Assembly: GCA_037975125.1 (NCBI GenBank)
Contig: JAJQOW010000014.1
Span: forward strand, 1,736,001 to 1,800,000
DNA: 64,000 nucleotides
Direction of reading: 5' to 3'
Source of the DNA: Latrodectus hesperus
Lineage: Eukaryota > Arthropoda > Arachnida > Araneae > Theridiidae
The notes beneath the pieces are model-generated. The model searched no databases, was not told the DNA's origin, and saw only the letters and a list, made by a program, of their open reading frames with translations. A program made the translations under genes and the position numbers. Below, piece by piece: positions 28,246-40,621 of the stretch (positions are counted from its first letter, which is position 1; every line of letters starts with the position of its first letter).

Positions 28246-28636
28246 CAATTATCTACTTTTAATACAAAAGGACTATGGGATCTAGAAACTATCGGTATCA
28301 GAGATCCAGTTGACAGTCTCAAAGGAAAATTACACTATGCGGAAGCAACTGAGCATTTCGTGAATAGTTTAAAAGTGCTTCCAGATGGTTGATGTGAGCT
28401 GTCTTTGCCATTTAAAACTGAGAATAAACTACTTAGTAATAAAAAATTAGCATTGAAGCGATATAAGCGAATGAGTCAAGGAATTATTGAGAAGAACTGT
28501 ATTGATGAGTAAGTCAATATGTGTACAGAATGTGAAAAATTAAAAATCATTGAAAAAGTCCCAGAGGATGAAATTGAGAATGATGGTTATTATATGGCAC
28601 GTAGACCTATCTTTACACCTTCTAAGACAATAAAGA
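28246..28636 (+). pseudogene. BEL/Pao pol, segment just before reverse transcriptase
   Basis: Recognisable pieces are LETIGIRDPV, EHFVNSLKVLP, LPFKTENKLL and the final GYYMARRPIF. From family knowledge these immediately precede the RT domain. There is a TGA at 28390-28392 and a further stop near 28509. The RT core does not follow; the sequence jumps at about 28636. Confidence 0.82.
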
Positions 28637-28865
28637 TTTAACTGCGATTACACCTGCAATGTTTTTGATGACTAACTCGTTTTTTGATGTCACTGACTTA
28701 GTCTTAAGTAATTTTGCCAAATTTCAAAAACAAGTGAAATTTCGATCAAAACTTCTGAATGACCTGGGGAGTAGATTTCGGAAAGAACATTTAAGTTTAT
28801 TAGTTGGGAAAAAAACATTCCGGTGTTTTACCGTTGGAGAAATTGTACTAAATGTACCGTTCTAG
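28637..28865 (+). pseudogene. BEL/Pao pol C-terminus (DUF5641-like)
   Basis: It begins LTAITPAMFL, the opening of the segment that follows the integrase core in BEL/Pao elements. It continues through a basic helix (FRSKLLNDLGSRFRKEHL) to VGEIVL. It stands directly against the pre-RT segment, which marks an internal deletion. The frame ends at a stop at 28865. Confidence 0.78.
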
Positions 28866-31564
28866 TTTTTATAGTTGAACCATCAAGGGGAGGTCAGTTG
28901 AGACCCTACACATGTGTATAAACTTGTGGTAAAAATCATTTCTTTTTATACATTCAATTTTCGTGGGTCTCAAAAGGTCTGCTGGAATGTATAAAAAACA
29001 TAAACAACCCCCATGTTTTCCGTCTTCAGTTTCCTTCTTCTTCTCGAAGTCAAAGTATCTAGCAGTAATTGATGCTTTTGTTTTACAATTAAGATTTATC
29101 AAATGCACAATTTGTCATCTATCCATTAATACTCAGCGATATTTTAAATTTCATGCCCTTTATTTCGAATGTCTTTACATGGGGTGAGGTTAATTATCGA
29201 TCTTTAAATAACATAATTTCGCTATAACATTTAGTTCGTAATAACTGCATCTCTACTAAAAATAACGAAAATAAAAATTAATCTAGATTGTGGTATCAAA
29301 TTCGTGGAAACAATGTGCATTGTTTTCCCACATAAATTTTAATATTTTAACTCTCCGCTCTTTCGTTTCTTCTCGCAAATTCCAGTTTTTCCCCTTGACT
29401 TAAAAATATTTACTATTTCCAAAGTTTTAATTATCATTATTATCTTTTATTCTAGTTTTAATAATATTCGCATGGAAGTCATTCTAAGAGAAATCGTATA
29501 AATGTATTTTATGTGGATTTTATAATTTTTCAAATATGGAAAAAGATTCTCTTTCCCTTTCAAAGACGCGAATGAATTCTCCAGGAATTCCAGAACTTCC
29601 TGGTATGTGCTTGAAATCGTGATTTACTAGTTCTTGCTCACGCTTCGGTGTTTACCGAGAGAGCCTCTTTTCAAACATAAAAATGCAAATCCCTGAGAGC
29701 TCAGAAAGCCGCGCACTTGCTCACCTTCATTCGTTTCGCTCTCCAGAGAAGCTAAATTTTATATCTCGTACACATGCATCACCTTGGCTGTTCAGTTTTA
29801 ATTGAAGGGGGGAAAATGACGCCATCTTTTAATTAACCAGCAATTCATCTTACTCGTACCTATGTCAGCTGTTGAATTTTATACGATCAGCTTGTGCCAC
29901 AATGACTTCTGGAGCTCCCACAATCAGAGACTCTGTTTGCTAGACAGACTATGCGGGTGATTCTCGGGATGGTTGCGGAGGAGGGACTGCAAGCTTGTAA
30001 CAATGAAGCTGAGTAAAAGTTCACAATCAGATACCTTTTGATTCTTTGGCGATGTTTTTGACTCCAAGATAGGTGCCAAGATGGACGCTACACAAAAGCT
30101 ATACAAAGGCAGGTTTCCAGGATTACCAGAAATTAAAGTTTATCGCCAAAATGTTAACCATCACTTTTTACTGTCAAACCAAATGGTATTCTATTCTACA
30201 CCGAAATTTGAAACTTTGTTGGGCTTGAAAGCTTAGATAAAAAGGAAAACACTTTTCAGAATTTCCAGGGGTTGATCGAACTAGCCTACCTCCTGTACTT
30301 GAGTCTAAAACAGATTTAAAATCAGTTGCATATTTAAAATGATTTATATGCTGATTGCAATTGCAGATAACTATAAGATATGCGTAAAAATGGAGTTAGT
30401 CAGTGAATTCAAGATTTTTTAATTTCTTTTGAATTTGAATTGTATATGAATTTGAATTGAATTGAATTTGAATGAAGGAATGAATGGGAAAAAATGATTG
30501 TACCATGTTTTACAGTTTACGTGAAGAGTATTTTACATCAATATGATAAAAATAAAGAAAATGAAAAATTGGTGCAATTTGAGCACAGATATTTTATTTC
30601 AAAATTTTTGAAGCAAATCGAAACAACAACCAAGCACGGATGTGTCTAAGCGGATAAAAAAATAAAGCGTGATTTTATTTGTTTCTAAAAATATTAATTT
30701 ATCTCAAAGTTTGGAATTTTGGATGGAAAAGGCCGTTTCTCTACCACTTGAAGTCTTTTTCTGCCTACAAGTGATTCGGGAAAACATTTCCATCGGTTTC
30801 TAATCAAAGAAAAATGATGCTATACAATGACCGCATGTCACCTTTGATACTGCCTTATCATCGAGAGTATGCGATTCACTGGGTGAAATGATAAAGCTGT
30901 CAAAAGTGACATTTAATAGGTGTTTACAGCACTTATTTGATGTGCGAATGGGGGCTGTAAATGATAAGAGTCGATCCATCAAACAATAAATGACGAGCAA
31001 ACGGTAGTCAATGACTGCGGATTTGTTTTCCCCGGAACAAAAGCGTTTTATTGAACGTCGCGGGAGATAGCCACGGAATGGAATTTATAACCCAAGATTT
31101 ACTGTTAGAGCAGAGGTTGTAAAAATAGAGCGTTCGAACTACCTGCGCGAGATGTGTGTTGGTGGAAGAAAGTTTGCGAAACTAAACTATGTTCAAGGTC
31201 AGCTAGAGAGTATGTGCTGGGAAATTACCGTTGTATATATCATATTTGTTTAACTCTATGCAAAGCAAAACGAGTAGCCTTTTCTGCGTCTGAAAATGGC
31301 GCTAAAGACGGGATTGCTGTTGCCTGCCTTTTGAGCTTTGGGAATGGACGAAATAAAGATGAATATCATGTTACATTTAAGGTTATAAGAAGCGCATGAA
31401 ATGAGGTTTCGAATCACTTTTAAGAGGAAGAGTTTTTAACCCATCTTGTGCCCAATACAAAATAAAAATATCTCTCTCTTCGATCTCCGTTCCAGAGTCA
31501 GTTTTAAATTCATGGTTTTATGATTAAGAATCCCTTTTACTTTCGACAAGATGTAGCCGACAAC
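28866..31564. other. About 2.7 kb of unassigned DNA
   Basis: No 3' LTR of the BEL/Pao relic was recognised. A short minisatellite of TGAATT units occurs near 30425-30475. ORFs at 29924-30106 (minus) and 31154-31399 (plus) have no known motif. Confidence 0.5.
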
Positions 31565-31815
31565 TTAAGGGTTGTACGGCACTTTAATGTCCACTTCATA
31601 TAAGTTTTTCTGGAAAAACTTTTTATAAGTGGTGGCAGTATTTACATCTTGTAACTGAAGAAAACTCCCAAGCACCCACCTCGCCAGATGCGCTTGCTGA
31701 GAGTGGAATAGCTTCACCCATAAGCATTGGCTGAGATCGGACCCGGGAACTCTGAAAACTGTCACGATGTCAAACACCTCCTTAAGATTTTCACCATCGT
31801 TGCAGCATAGAGTTC
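31565..31815 (-). mobile_element. SINE family H copy
   Basis: On the minus strand a box B-like gggtccgatctc is followed by gaggtgggtgcttgggagtt and ggacattaaagtgccgtacaac. The same blocks appear in the copies at 9745, 20905 and 54103. No target duplication was found. Confidence 0.55.
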
Positions 31816-32473
31816 TCATTTATATTTAAGTACACACATTTTCGATCAAAGTGCCGGAACACATAAAGGGCAAAAACTGATTTCGGTTATATTTATAATT
31901 TTCTATATTTATATTCTAGAAAATAATTATAATTTTCTACATCTGCTCCGATGCAAAAATTATCTGGCTCCATCTCGAATGGAAGTGAAATGATGAGCTC
32001 AATTACACAAACCTGGTCAGTTGGGATTCAACGAAATGTAAGTCTCCTCTTTTCAAGGAAATAGAACGATCAAAAAGCTTTGGTATTCTCGAAAGATGAA
32101 TTTGTCTGCCGCATACGTCCACCTGTGCGAGAGTGTTCATGTTTATCTTCCACTGCATGAATATTTGAAGACGAGAGCCTAAATGTCGTCATATAAATGA
32201 AAATGATTTAACAGCTCGATAAAAATATAAAATAGATTTTTACGTTAGTTATTTTCAGTGGTATATCCAAAATATTTGGAGTCCGTGCAAAGTGATTTTG
32301 AAATCATTTCTCTTACATAAATGTGGAACACATTTTTATTTCAAAATAATGTATGCTTGAAACCAATTTAAGATACTATGCAGTTTAAAATTATCATATT
32401 TATATCAAATGCACTCTAGGATCATGGAAATAAAGAGAGCTCATTCACAGTTCCAATGCTCTTCAATACTTGT
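31816..32473. other. Unassigned AT-rich DNA
   Basis: No gene or repeat was recognised. Confidence 0.5.
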
Positions 32474-32484
32474 ACAAAGGGTGT

Positions 32485-32874
32485 TGTTGTTGTTACTAAT
32501 GACACTTGGACAATCCATGCTCGCTATGCCTTGGCCATGCGAATTTAAGTCAATTGGGAGCATCTTTGTTTTAATCAGAGCACCATGAAGGTGAAAGTAC
32601 GACTTTTGCTCTTCAAATCCTCCGATCGATGACAGCACCAGAGGATGTACCCTCAACTTTGGCCACCCTCAATTTTGGCATTGATCTGAAGGGGGAATAA
32701 ATTTCTTCAGACCATTGCACCCATGGTAACTGCTCAACGACCGACCACAGGACTTTCGATTCCACATATTTAACGAGCACGTATATCGCATGTACTCGGT
32801 GGGTCTTTAGCGGCATTGGGAATCAAACCTCACCCTTACGAATGGAAGGCCGAACCACTAGGCTACCACGGCCC
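32485..32874 (-). mobile_element. SINE A' : family A body with a different tRNA-like head
   Basis: The 3' part (from caccttcatggtgctctgat to the CAACAACAAC tail) matches family A. The 5' part is different: on the minus strand GGGCCGTGGTAGCCTAGTGG (box A), then gaggtttgattccc (box B), a much clearer tRNA head than that of A. The duplication acaaagggtgt at 32474-32484 and 32875-32885 is 11 bp and perfect. Confidence 0.88.
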
Positions 32875-32885
32875 ACAAAGGGTGT

Positions 32886-34119
32886 GAATTTATGATTGGG
32901 AATTCCCGCTCATAGATGTCTTACTCTTTTGAAATGGCCCAAACTAATTTGTCCACTTGAAATATCAGGGATCTGAATTGAGTTTGTCAGGGTTCACGTC
33001 TGTTAATCCTATAAGCAACAAACCAGATTGACATTTCGTATCAGGAGTGTCATTGTGAAGTCAAAAAGTTCCGAAATGCTGGTATTGAACTAAGAGACTT
33101 GCATACTTTACCGCCATCTCCAATTGTTTGCTTAAAATGGCTGTTATACTTTTATGAGTAAGTACAAGACTTGTCCTCTTTCAGTTGGGTGCTTAGCAAT
33201 GTGTCTCACTTACATTCTGTGAGAAGTGTGCCTGTAGAGCGGCTAACTAAGGTCACACCTCCAATGCCGAGGGGGAAGTTTAATTTTGCGAAATGTTTCA
33301 TGTATGAAGATGCGTTTCATGGACGTGGGGTGTGCCAGCAGACGGCTCTTATTTAAATACGAGTGCCGTGACTGAATGAAAAAAGGAATACCATGTCACT
33401 CTCGCACCAAGGCCGCTCCTCCCAAAAGATGCCCACGCGATCGCCAGACAATCGGAGCAGTGATCGTGTGTGCCAAGCGACATCTGAACAAACGCACAGA
33501 GTGACTCTAATGGAGCACGCCAAAGGTAAAGCCACGTTTTTAGGAATTGTTTTCCCCTGATTTGTTTTCAATTGCATTCATTGTTATGAGTTTCTGCTGT
33601 TACTCTGGAGCCGATGAAATGGGCTTCTATTATTTACCATTCGGAGCTGCTCCGAAAGTATTCCTCAACGCTGTGTCAAGGGGTATCGAAGTCAGAAATA
33701 GTTCTCGACAATAAAAAGAAGATATGCATTCTAAATGACATGTAAGCAAACATTATGCAAAGCGATCCAAATAGTAAAGCACATTGCGTGACTTCTCAAC
33801 ACAATTATTCTATAAGTATTTCCTTCTTACTATCAAAATTAGACAGTAGCAAAAACTGCAAATCAAGATTTTGTGGAATAAAATTCTTCTCCTTTTCATC
33901 TCTTATTGTTAGTCATAATATTCAATCCTTATTACTATTTGAATAAATTTTTTTAAAATTGCTCTCTCCAAATATCACCAATTTAGGATAAAATGCTAAC
34001 ACTTAAAAAATATAAAAAATGAATAAATATTTCCTTAAATTTGCTTAAACACTTTTATAGTAAAAATGCTGAGATAGATTTTCAGCTGAAACGACATTCC
34101 ATCTTCATTTTAAAACTTG
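32886..34119. other. Unassigned DNA apart from the candidate exon at 33393
   Basis: An open frame at 33171-33356 has no recognised motif. Nothing else was supported. Confidence 0.45.
33393..33525 (+). CDS. Speculative 5' coding exon ending at a GTAAAG donor
   Basis: An ATG in the context ataccATG opens 44 codons, rich in Ser, Arg, Gln and Thr (start MSLSHQGRSS), and reaches a good donor, AAG|GTAAAG, at 33526. Local G+C is above the surroundings and no SINE family matches. A TATTTAAATA motif lies about 40 bases upstream. It would end in phase 1, so it cannot splice directly to the phase-0 NKCC exon at 59562. It may be a first exon of that or another gene, or chance. No family is recognised. 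Confidence 0.2.
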
Positions 34120-34337
<218 letters not shown>

Positions 34338-34399
34338 ATTGAAAGCACCACCAGAGGGCCACTCACATGTTAGCCGTCGGACATCCGCATAAGAGAGGG

Positions 34400-34579
34400 T
34401 TTGGAGGGTTTGTTTGTCGCTCAACGGTCATTTTTTGCACACGAGGGCTAATTAGACCGGGACTTACGGTTTAAAGTGGATTCCGAACCACTACAAACAT
34501 CCATGCCCACGGTGGGATTCGAACCCACGAACTGTTGAACCGAAGGCAAGAACGCTAACCATTCGGCTGCCAGCTCGGC
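34400..34579 (-). mobile_element. SINE family E, full-length copy
   Basis: The minus strand starts GCCGAGCTGGCAGCCGAATGG and then has a TTAGCGTTC-type box A region, gggttcgaatccc box B, ccatgggc-like core, aatccactttaaaccgta, and a tail gacaaacaaacc. The 13-bp duplication gcataagagaggg is at 34387-34399 and 34580-34592. A short (CG)n run follows at 34608-34618. Confidence 0.92.
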
Positions 34580-34592
34580 GCATAAGAGAGGG

Positions 34593-35472
34593 AGAGAGAC
34601 AGAGACGCGCGCGCGCGAGGTGATGAACGAGAAAAGACGCGAAGACGTATAGACGTTCAAACGGATAGGAAAATCAACTTTGAATTATTCACTACAATGA
34701 TGTTAGAATAGACAATGTGCTTTGACATTAACTTGTAAATATGTAAATAGCTTTATCTTGTTCTTTGAAAATATAATTAAAATAATTTAACATTTATCGT
34801 TCAATTTAATTTAATTATGTGTTGAAAATCTTCTTCTTTTGAAAAATTTATTTAATAATACAGCAATAGTTTTTTTAAAATCTTAAAGGACAATACTAGT
34901 TTTAATCCCTTTAACATGATGAATCATCAGATTTACTATTTCCATTTTATTTAATCGAATACTTTAAGATAAATTTTGGCTAATCGTATCATCACACAGT
35001 TAAAAAAATTATCACATATTCTATCCGCAAATCACAATTACTTAAACTACGTACACTTAAAAACGTTTTCATTTATTTCTACTTCATGTGAATATTTTTA
35101 TAAATTTAAATTTTGTACTCAACTTCTCGGCGCCAATCAATCGTATCTTCCCAGAAGCCCTCTGAACGGGCGAACAGTAGCAATTCGAGTGTGAAATGTT
35201 CCGTTTCATTATTTCAGTGGAAGTGAGAGACAAGGTTATTTCAGAAAATTGAATACTTTTTACTCAGATTTCTTTCACACAGTGTTTCTTTTTTTTTTTT
35301 TTTCGCTTTTATATTCACGATAGTTTTTTTTAAAAAAAATATTTTCAAGATCATACGTTATGAATCCATTTTTTATTTCTATATTAACGCCTCGATGCTA
35401 CTTTTTTGACTAATTTACAACTTCATGATTACATTCCATTAAATTTTTTAAGCATATTTGGAATCTTAATGC

Positions 35473-35473
<1 letters not shown>
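34593..35473. other. Unassigned AT-rich DNA
   Basis: No gene or repeat family was recognised. Confidence 0.5.

Positions 35474-35545
<72 letters not shown>
35474..35545. repeat. (TA)n microsatellite
   Basis: This is 72 bases of uninterrupted alternating TA. Confidence 0.98.
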
Positions 35546-35551
<6 letters not shown>

Positions 35552-37475
35552 AATGTGTGCATTTTCTTTGCTGCGTTCCATTTAAATCCTATCAGATATA
35601 CTGCAATGAATTTATAGTTCCAGTTTTCCAGAGGTTTTGAAAGCATCGTGATTTCGGGGATCTCACTTTTTTGTGTCTTTTTCTCATTTAATGTCTTTCT
35701 AATAAGAATATTGTATTTGGATATTCTAATTAAGTAGTTTATAAATTTCTTTCGTAAGTGCTTTTTTAAATTAACAATACTTCTAGATTTTAATTCTAGA
35801 TCTTTTTATCTATGCGGTATGAAGAAATATTCAAAAATATACAAATTTAAAAAAAAAAAAATTCTTTTAGACTGAATTTAAATGTGATAACATAAATGAA
35901 ACATTTTAACAAACACGATTTTTAGCATTACGAGTGGAATGTTAGATATAGAATAGATGATAATAAATAGAATACTGAATTTCCGAAATTCTTTTCATCT
36001 GACTGGGGACGTATTAGAAAAGGTTAAAATCACGTTTGCAACAAAGTGGAATAACAATACATCAGAAAAAAAGCATTTTACGTCTAAAGAAGATTTTTAA
36101 GTTTAAAGAAGTTAATATTTAATAATTTTACTGTGGCCAGAGACGAAAAGATCCGATGCCGCAAATTTATTTTATTTTCTCTCATAGTAGAGGACAATTT
36201 CTAAAGGAGAAAAAGAGCCTCCATACTTGAAGTATATTGTTTAAATCAATATCTATAAGCAGGTTGACTGACATCAAATGCGCATTCATTATGTTCTAAA
36301 TTAATTACAAGGCTGTAATTGAAATTCCGAAATGAAACAACCTATGTTTTGAGACCTGGTGTGGATTCATCGTCAAAAATCATACATGGCCAACATTTCG
36401 GTAGACAACTTGAGGATTATATGTATATGAATTATCACACACATTGCTCTTATTGTACTTTTCCATTAACTTTAATATATGTACAAACGGTCTGCTCAAG
36501 TTGCATACCAGACGAGAGAGAAAACTAAAAATGGATTTGGCTGTTTTTTTAACCCTCCTCCTAAAGTTTCACAGCGAATGCTCTTAAAAATATTTTTAAA
36601 AAACTATGAATTTTATTTTTCTAAATCATTACTTTAATGAATAAATAACCATTACTATTTAATAGGTAATACTTAATTAAGAATATGTAATATACTCTAC
36701 TCAAATATTATGTACAATAAATGATATATGTATATATATTTGAATAGCTGACGATTCGACAATTAAAAGTAAAGAGCACTGCGGTGATTTGCAACAATTG
36801 TTATGATTGAAAATTCTTAAATATTTCAAAACAAAGTTCTGTAAGCCATTATCATTTCTGAAGATTAAAATATAGAGGAAAGTTTTTTTTTTGTTTCTTT
36901 TTTTCAAAGTTTCCACAGAAAAAAATCAGACGGTGGTATTTGTCTTAAGTGGTTGTGGTGAAGTTGGTATTTGCATTTTATACACTATATTTTTAATAAC
37001 AATATCTAATTATAAAATTAAAATTTTTCAGTGAAACATATTTAAGTGAACAGTTTTATGAAATTTTAATTTCATGTGTATAAAACGAAGATTTCTCATC
37101 TTTGTGTGTCTTAATTTGTATGAATATGGCAAAGTTGGACCAAGATCGGGAAATATTCGAATATCAACACGTTTGGAGTTTATAGGTGTCTCTGAAGGTA
37201 GATAATCAATAAAAACCGCTTATCATTTACCTCAACAGACTTGCGTGAAAAAGACTCATCAGTGATCTCATCACCGTTGCTCATCAGTGATCTGAATCGA
37301 ACCTGCAATCTTCCGCCGAAAGAGAGATGTCACACTTTGACGACTGGAAGCTGATGACTATGAAGCTGGAAGCTTAACAGTTGAATATATTCATTATATT
37401 GTATAAATTTCATACTACGTAGTGCAATACATGACATTCTTCGCGGGAATTGTTTTCTGTTAGGTCTTTCCGTGG
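35546..37475. other. Unassigned AT-rich DNA
   Basis: No recognisable exon, SINE or TIR pair was seen. Confidence 0.5.
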
Positions 37476-37630
37476 ATTCTAAGCCAGGATCACACTTTGC
37501 GTCAATACCGGAAAAATCTCAAGCACTTACTCCGACGGAAAATATGGATGTCCCGTTAGCTGGAATCGAATCCGAGACTATGGGAGTCTCAGCAGGGTGC
37601 AGCTGCAGGAGCTCCTAAGAACAGAGTTGA
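37476..37630 (-). mobile_element. Possible SINE family H remnant
   Basis: On the minus strand a box B (cggattcgattcc) is followed by aagtgcttgagattttt, like the ggtgcttgggagttt block of family H. Divergence is high and no duplication was seen. Confidence 0.4.
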
Positions 37631-39080
37631 ACCGACAGGTTGTCTTCCATATGCTCTGAGGCTTTTCTATAAAATAATTTTAAAAATTATTCAATGTATA
37701 TCTAAAGAAATTTTCGGTGGAATTTCTTTTTTTTTTTATTTCTCTGCACAGGAGAGGCGAGCAAGCCTGTTGATGACGGAGGACTGCTGCTTTGTTTTCT
37801 TCAGCTCTCGGCTTATATATTCGTTTTATTTGCGGGAAATTTTACTTTACGGGAATGGAACAAGTAAGATTCCTGGAAGCTTTTATGGATGTTCCATGTG
37901 CAAATGGACTTAGGACACGCGACCTCCCTCGAAACAGAATCGCCGGCCGCCCTCGAAACGCTTGATTTATCGCCTCTGGTAACTCGCAGGCAATGAAAAG
38001 AAAAATGTGACTGAAAGAAAGTCCTCATCTTCTGTTATGAAGGAACTATTTTGAGGTTTGGCTTCAAAACGACCGCTCTCTTGCACCAACAACTCTCCAG
38101 CTTTGCTGGAATAGAGTATTTTTATCGGTAACTATGGGCACCGTGTAGATACCACAAGATGTCGGCGGTCACTTGATTTATTCATCTCAACATCCACTGT
38201 TTTTGGTTGATTGGTTGTATTCGCATGCCCAAAGCACTCATCCCTACTGGTCTCTATGCAAATGTACCACTTTCAGTTCTTTAACTGCGGCCTGAATCGA
38301 AACATTTCCGAATTCATCTTCAGGCGTCACAGTAAAATGTATATAATAATAATAACAGTGCGATTTGGCTCATTTTTAAACATTTCTAAAACCTGCGCCA
38401 TATATTCTGTTTTTAAGAAACAACACAAATATGTTTTAAATTTATGTTTTTTTTATTTATCTGCTCTCCTGAAAGAGGTAATATTGCATATAAAAACCCT
38501 ACCAGTTGGTACAATTGATTACATACATGTAATATACATGCACACACACTCAATATATAAAGAGACAGAGAGAAAATAAAGAATTCTATTTGGTTTTAAG
38601 AAAAATGGTGAATTAAAATTCTCATTTTCGTCAATTATTTTCGCATTTTTTAGGTTATTGTGAATAAAATAAAAATTTTACTTACAAGAGTGTATTAAAT
38701 TTTTAAAAGCCTTGGTCTTTCTACCTACAATGGGTAACTAAAGATTAACTCCTGCGTATTACTAGCATATATCTACAATGAATTATCTTTACAGTGTAAC
38801 TGTGAAATATAACTGTACAATAATATATAATAATAATTGAAATATAACAGGAATTTCGAAGCTTCAGAGCAGAGAGAGAATGAAAGGATTCAGTGGTCAA
38901 AATCCGGGAAACTTTAAGAGCTGAGCAACGAATGTGCCAGCGCAGAATTATTGCAGGTGTAAACCCAAGGCTCGCGTCCTTGAATAAGGTCATACAGAAA
39001 TGTTGGGCGATGCGGATCAAAGTGAAGAACTGTACCCTGAAAAACTGCATTCCCGTGTTTAGAGGTGGGCAAGTGCATGG
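37631..39080. other. Unassigned DNA
   Basis: ORFs at 37813-38028 (minus) and 38211-38579 (plus) have no recognised domain. Nothing else was supported. Confidence 0.5.
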
Positions 39081-39230
39081 GGTTAGTTCGGTTTGCTTGA
39101 TGCCTCATTTTTAGCACATGATGGTAGTTAGACCGGGGTATGCAGTTTAAAGTGGATTCTAAATCATTAAAAGCATTCATGACTTTGGTGAGATTCGAAC
39201 CCACTTATGCAGAATGATTATTAGCCGAGC
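39081..39230 (-). mobile_element. SINE family E, diverged copy
   Basis: It retains tttaaagtggattct, a box B (gagattcgaacccac on the plus strand) and the gccgagctg head end, all in the order of family E on the minus strand. It is much more diverged than the copies at 34400 and 44528, and no duplication was found. Confidence 0.72.
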
Positions 39231-39340
39231 TGACTAATAGTTCAGTTGTAAGCTCAGTAGATGGACAGTTATATATAGCGGTGTGAGCTCCGGACTGCAC
39301 TTTTCGGTTAATAGGTTTGGAATATTCACCCCCATCACCT

Positions 39341-39896
39341 AGCGCCTGGTCATTCGGAACCTCGGTCAAGTGGTGAGGTCACATCTGAACTCCTCTCCAT
39401 ATCCACCCCACAGCAACAGAAGGATTTTGGACGTGGCAGATTAACGTGGACATGTCCCCAACTTATGGAGCTCCAGCAATTCAAAGAAGAATATATTGTT
39501 GCACCAGCATGCTTCCCTGCACCTATTCCTGAGTTGAGCTCAATCAGTGTTAGATAGAAGCATCTGGAGTCTTCGTAACTTTGAAGCAGAGGTCAAACAG
39601 AATACTCACAATACTTGGCCTGCAATAAGAGACATCATTTCACTGGGAGGACATTGCGACCACTCCCACTTTTAACGTGCCCCAGCCACCTTTGGCGAAC
39701 ACGACGGATCTTCGGTTAAGCCGGGATTCGAGCTCGCTAGTTTCCGATAAGGGGAACGACGCCCTAAGCAACCAGGCCACCGAGATCTCAAAGGAAGAAT
39801 GTGGTTAACTCCCTCATCACTGCCCGGGTAAAGTCATGTTTCACTTCTCTGGTCTTAACTGTAAGTGGCGTGAAGCGCTACTGAACCACTGACACT
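39341..39896 (-). mobile_element. SINE family A, old copy interrupted by SINE G
   Basis: 39341-39480 matches the middle of family A (cattnggaacc, ggtcacatctga, ccacagcaacagaagga, gtggacatgtcccc). 39801-39896 matches its head part (cactgcccg, gtggcgtgaagc, tgaaccactg). Family G sits between the halves. The tail portion is too diverged to fix the left end. Confidence 0.72.
39493..39787 (-). mobile_element. SINE family G, full-length copy nested in SINE A
   Basis: The minus strand starts GAGATCTCGGTGGCCTGGTTGC (box A), then gagctcgaatccc (box B), gaagatccgtcgtgttcgcc, gtggtcgcaatgtcc, and ends ctggtgcaacaat. The flanks tcaaagaagaat (39481-39492) and tcaaaggaagaat (39788-39800) form an aged duplication. 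Confidence 0.82.
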
Positions 39897-40324
39897 GCAG
39901 AACAACGGAAGATGAATGTTTGCGCAAAGTTCGCGTCAAGAAGTTTTCCGTGTTTTGTGCCGTATGCGAATACAGTCTTCTTGATTTGGAACAGCTTTTA
40001 GGTGTTCAAATGACTTACAACAGCCTTCTGTTGCCTGCTTATTTACAATCTGAGGAGGTGGACGATTCTCATCAAAGACTGTTAATTAGGAATTGGAGGA
40101 TAATACTTCGATATAAGTCACTCATTATAGTCAGTAAGAAAAGAAATCTTCTGCAATATTTTAAAGGTGGAATAAATAAGAAAGATTATGTGCTTTAAAG
40201 AAGGTTCATTAAATTTATGAATGAATTGTAGACAAAATAATGCGTGGGAGGAAGTTGAGAAATTAACAAAAAACTTAAAGTAGATTATTATGTACGGAGG
40301 CAGTTAGTAAACTGGAAGAACTTG

Positions 40325-40610
40325 TTGCACCTAAGCATATTTCTCTGCACTTAGCTCAGAGTTGATTTCTGCCTGTTTGGTTGAAGCAACCGGGTGGGAA
40401 TCTTCGTAATTTAGAAGCAGGGACCAAGCAGTAGATTCCTTAATACTTGACCTGCCAACCGAGATGCATTATTTCCCTTGGAGAGGACTGAGACCACGAA
40501 ATATTTCAACGAGCTCAAACCACCTTTAATGAACACGACAGGTGTTCGGTTTTAAGTCGGTATTTGAACTTACTAACTTCGAACGTTGAGAAACAAATTC
40601 CCGTGATACT
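40325..40610 (-). mobile_element. SINE family G, diverged copy
   Basis: It is similar to the copy at 39493 through gtaatttagaagcagggacc, cttgacctgc, gaacacgacaggtgttcgg and the ttgttgcacc end. The flanks tggaagaacttg (40313-40324) and tggagaacttg (40611-40621) form a duplication with one base lost. Confidence 0.75.
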
Positions 40611-40621
40611 TGGAGAACTTG

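Larger units (their letters stand above)
25351..28865 (+). mobile_element. BEL/Pao LTR retrotransposon relic with four nested insertions
   Basis: In order, the pieces are gag with a DUF1759-type region, Cys-His knuckles, a DSG aspartic protease, the start of the pol linker and a DUF5641-like C-terminus. They are split by a 252-bp TIR element and by SINEs C, D and E. Three of the four insertions have clear flanking duplications. Between about 28635 and 28641 the coding jumps from just before reverse transcriptase to the segment after the integrase core, so RT, RNase H and the integrase core are deleted. Stops and frameshifts are frequent. The element is dead, and no LTRs were recognised. Confidence 0.88.
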
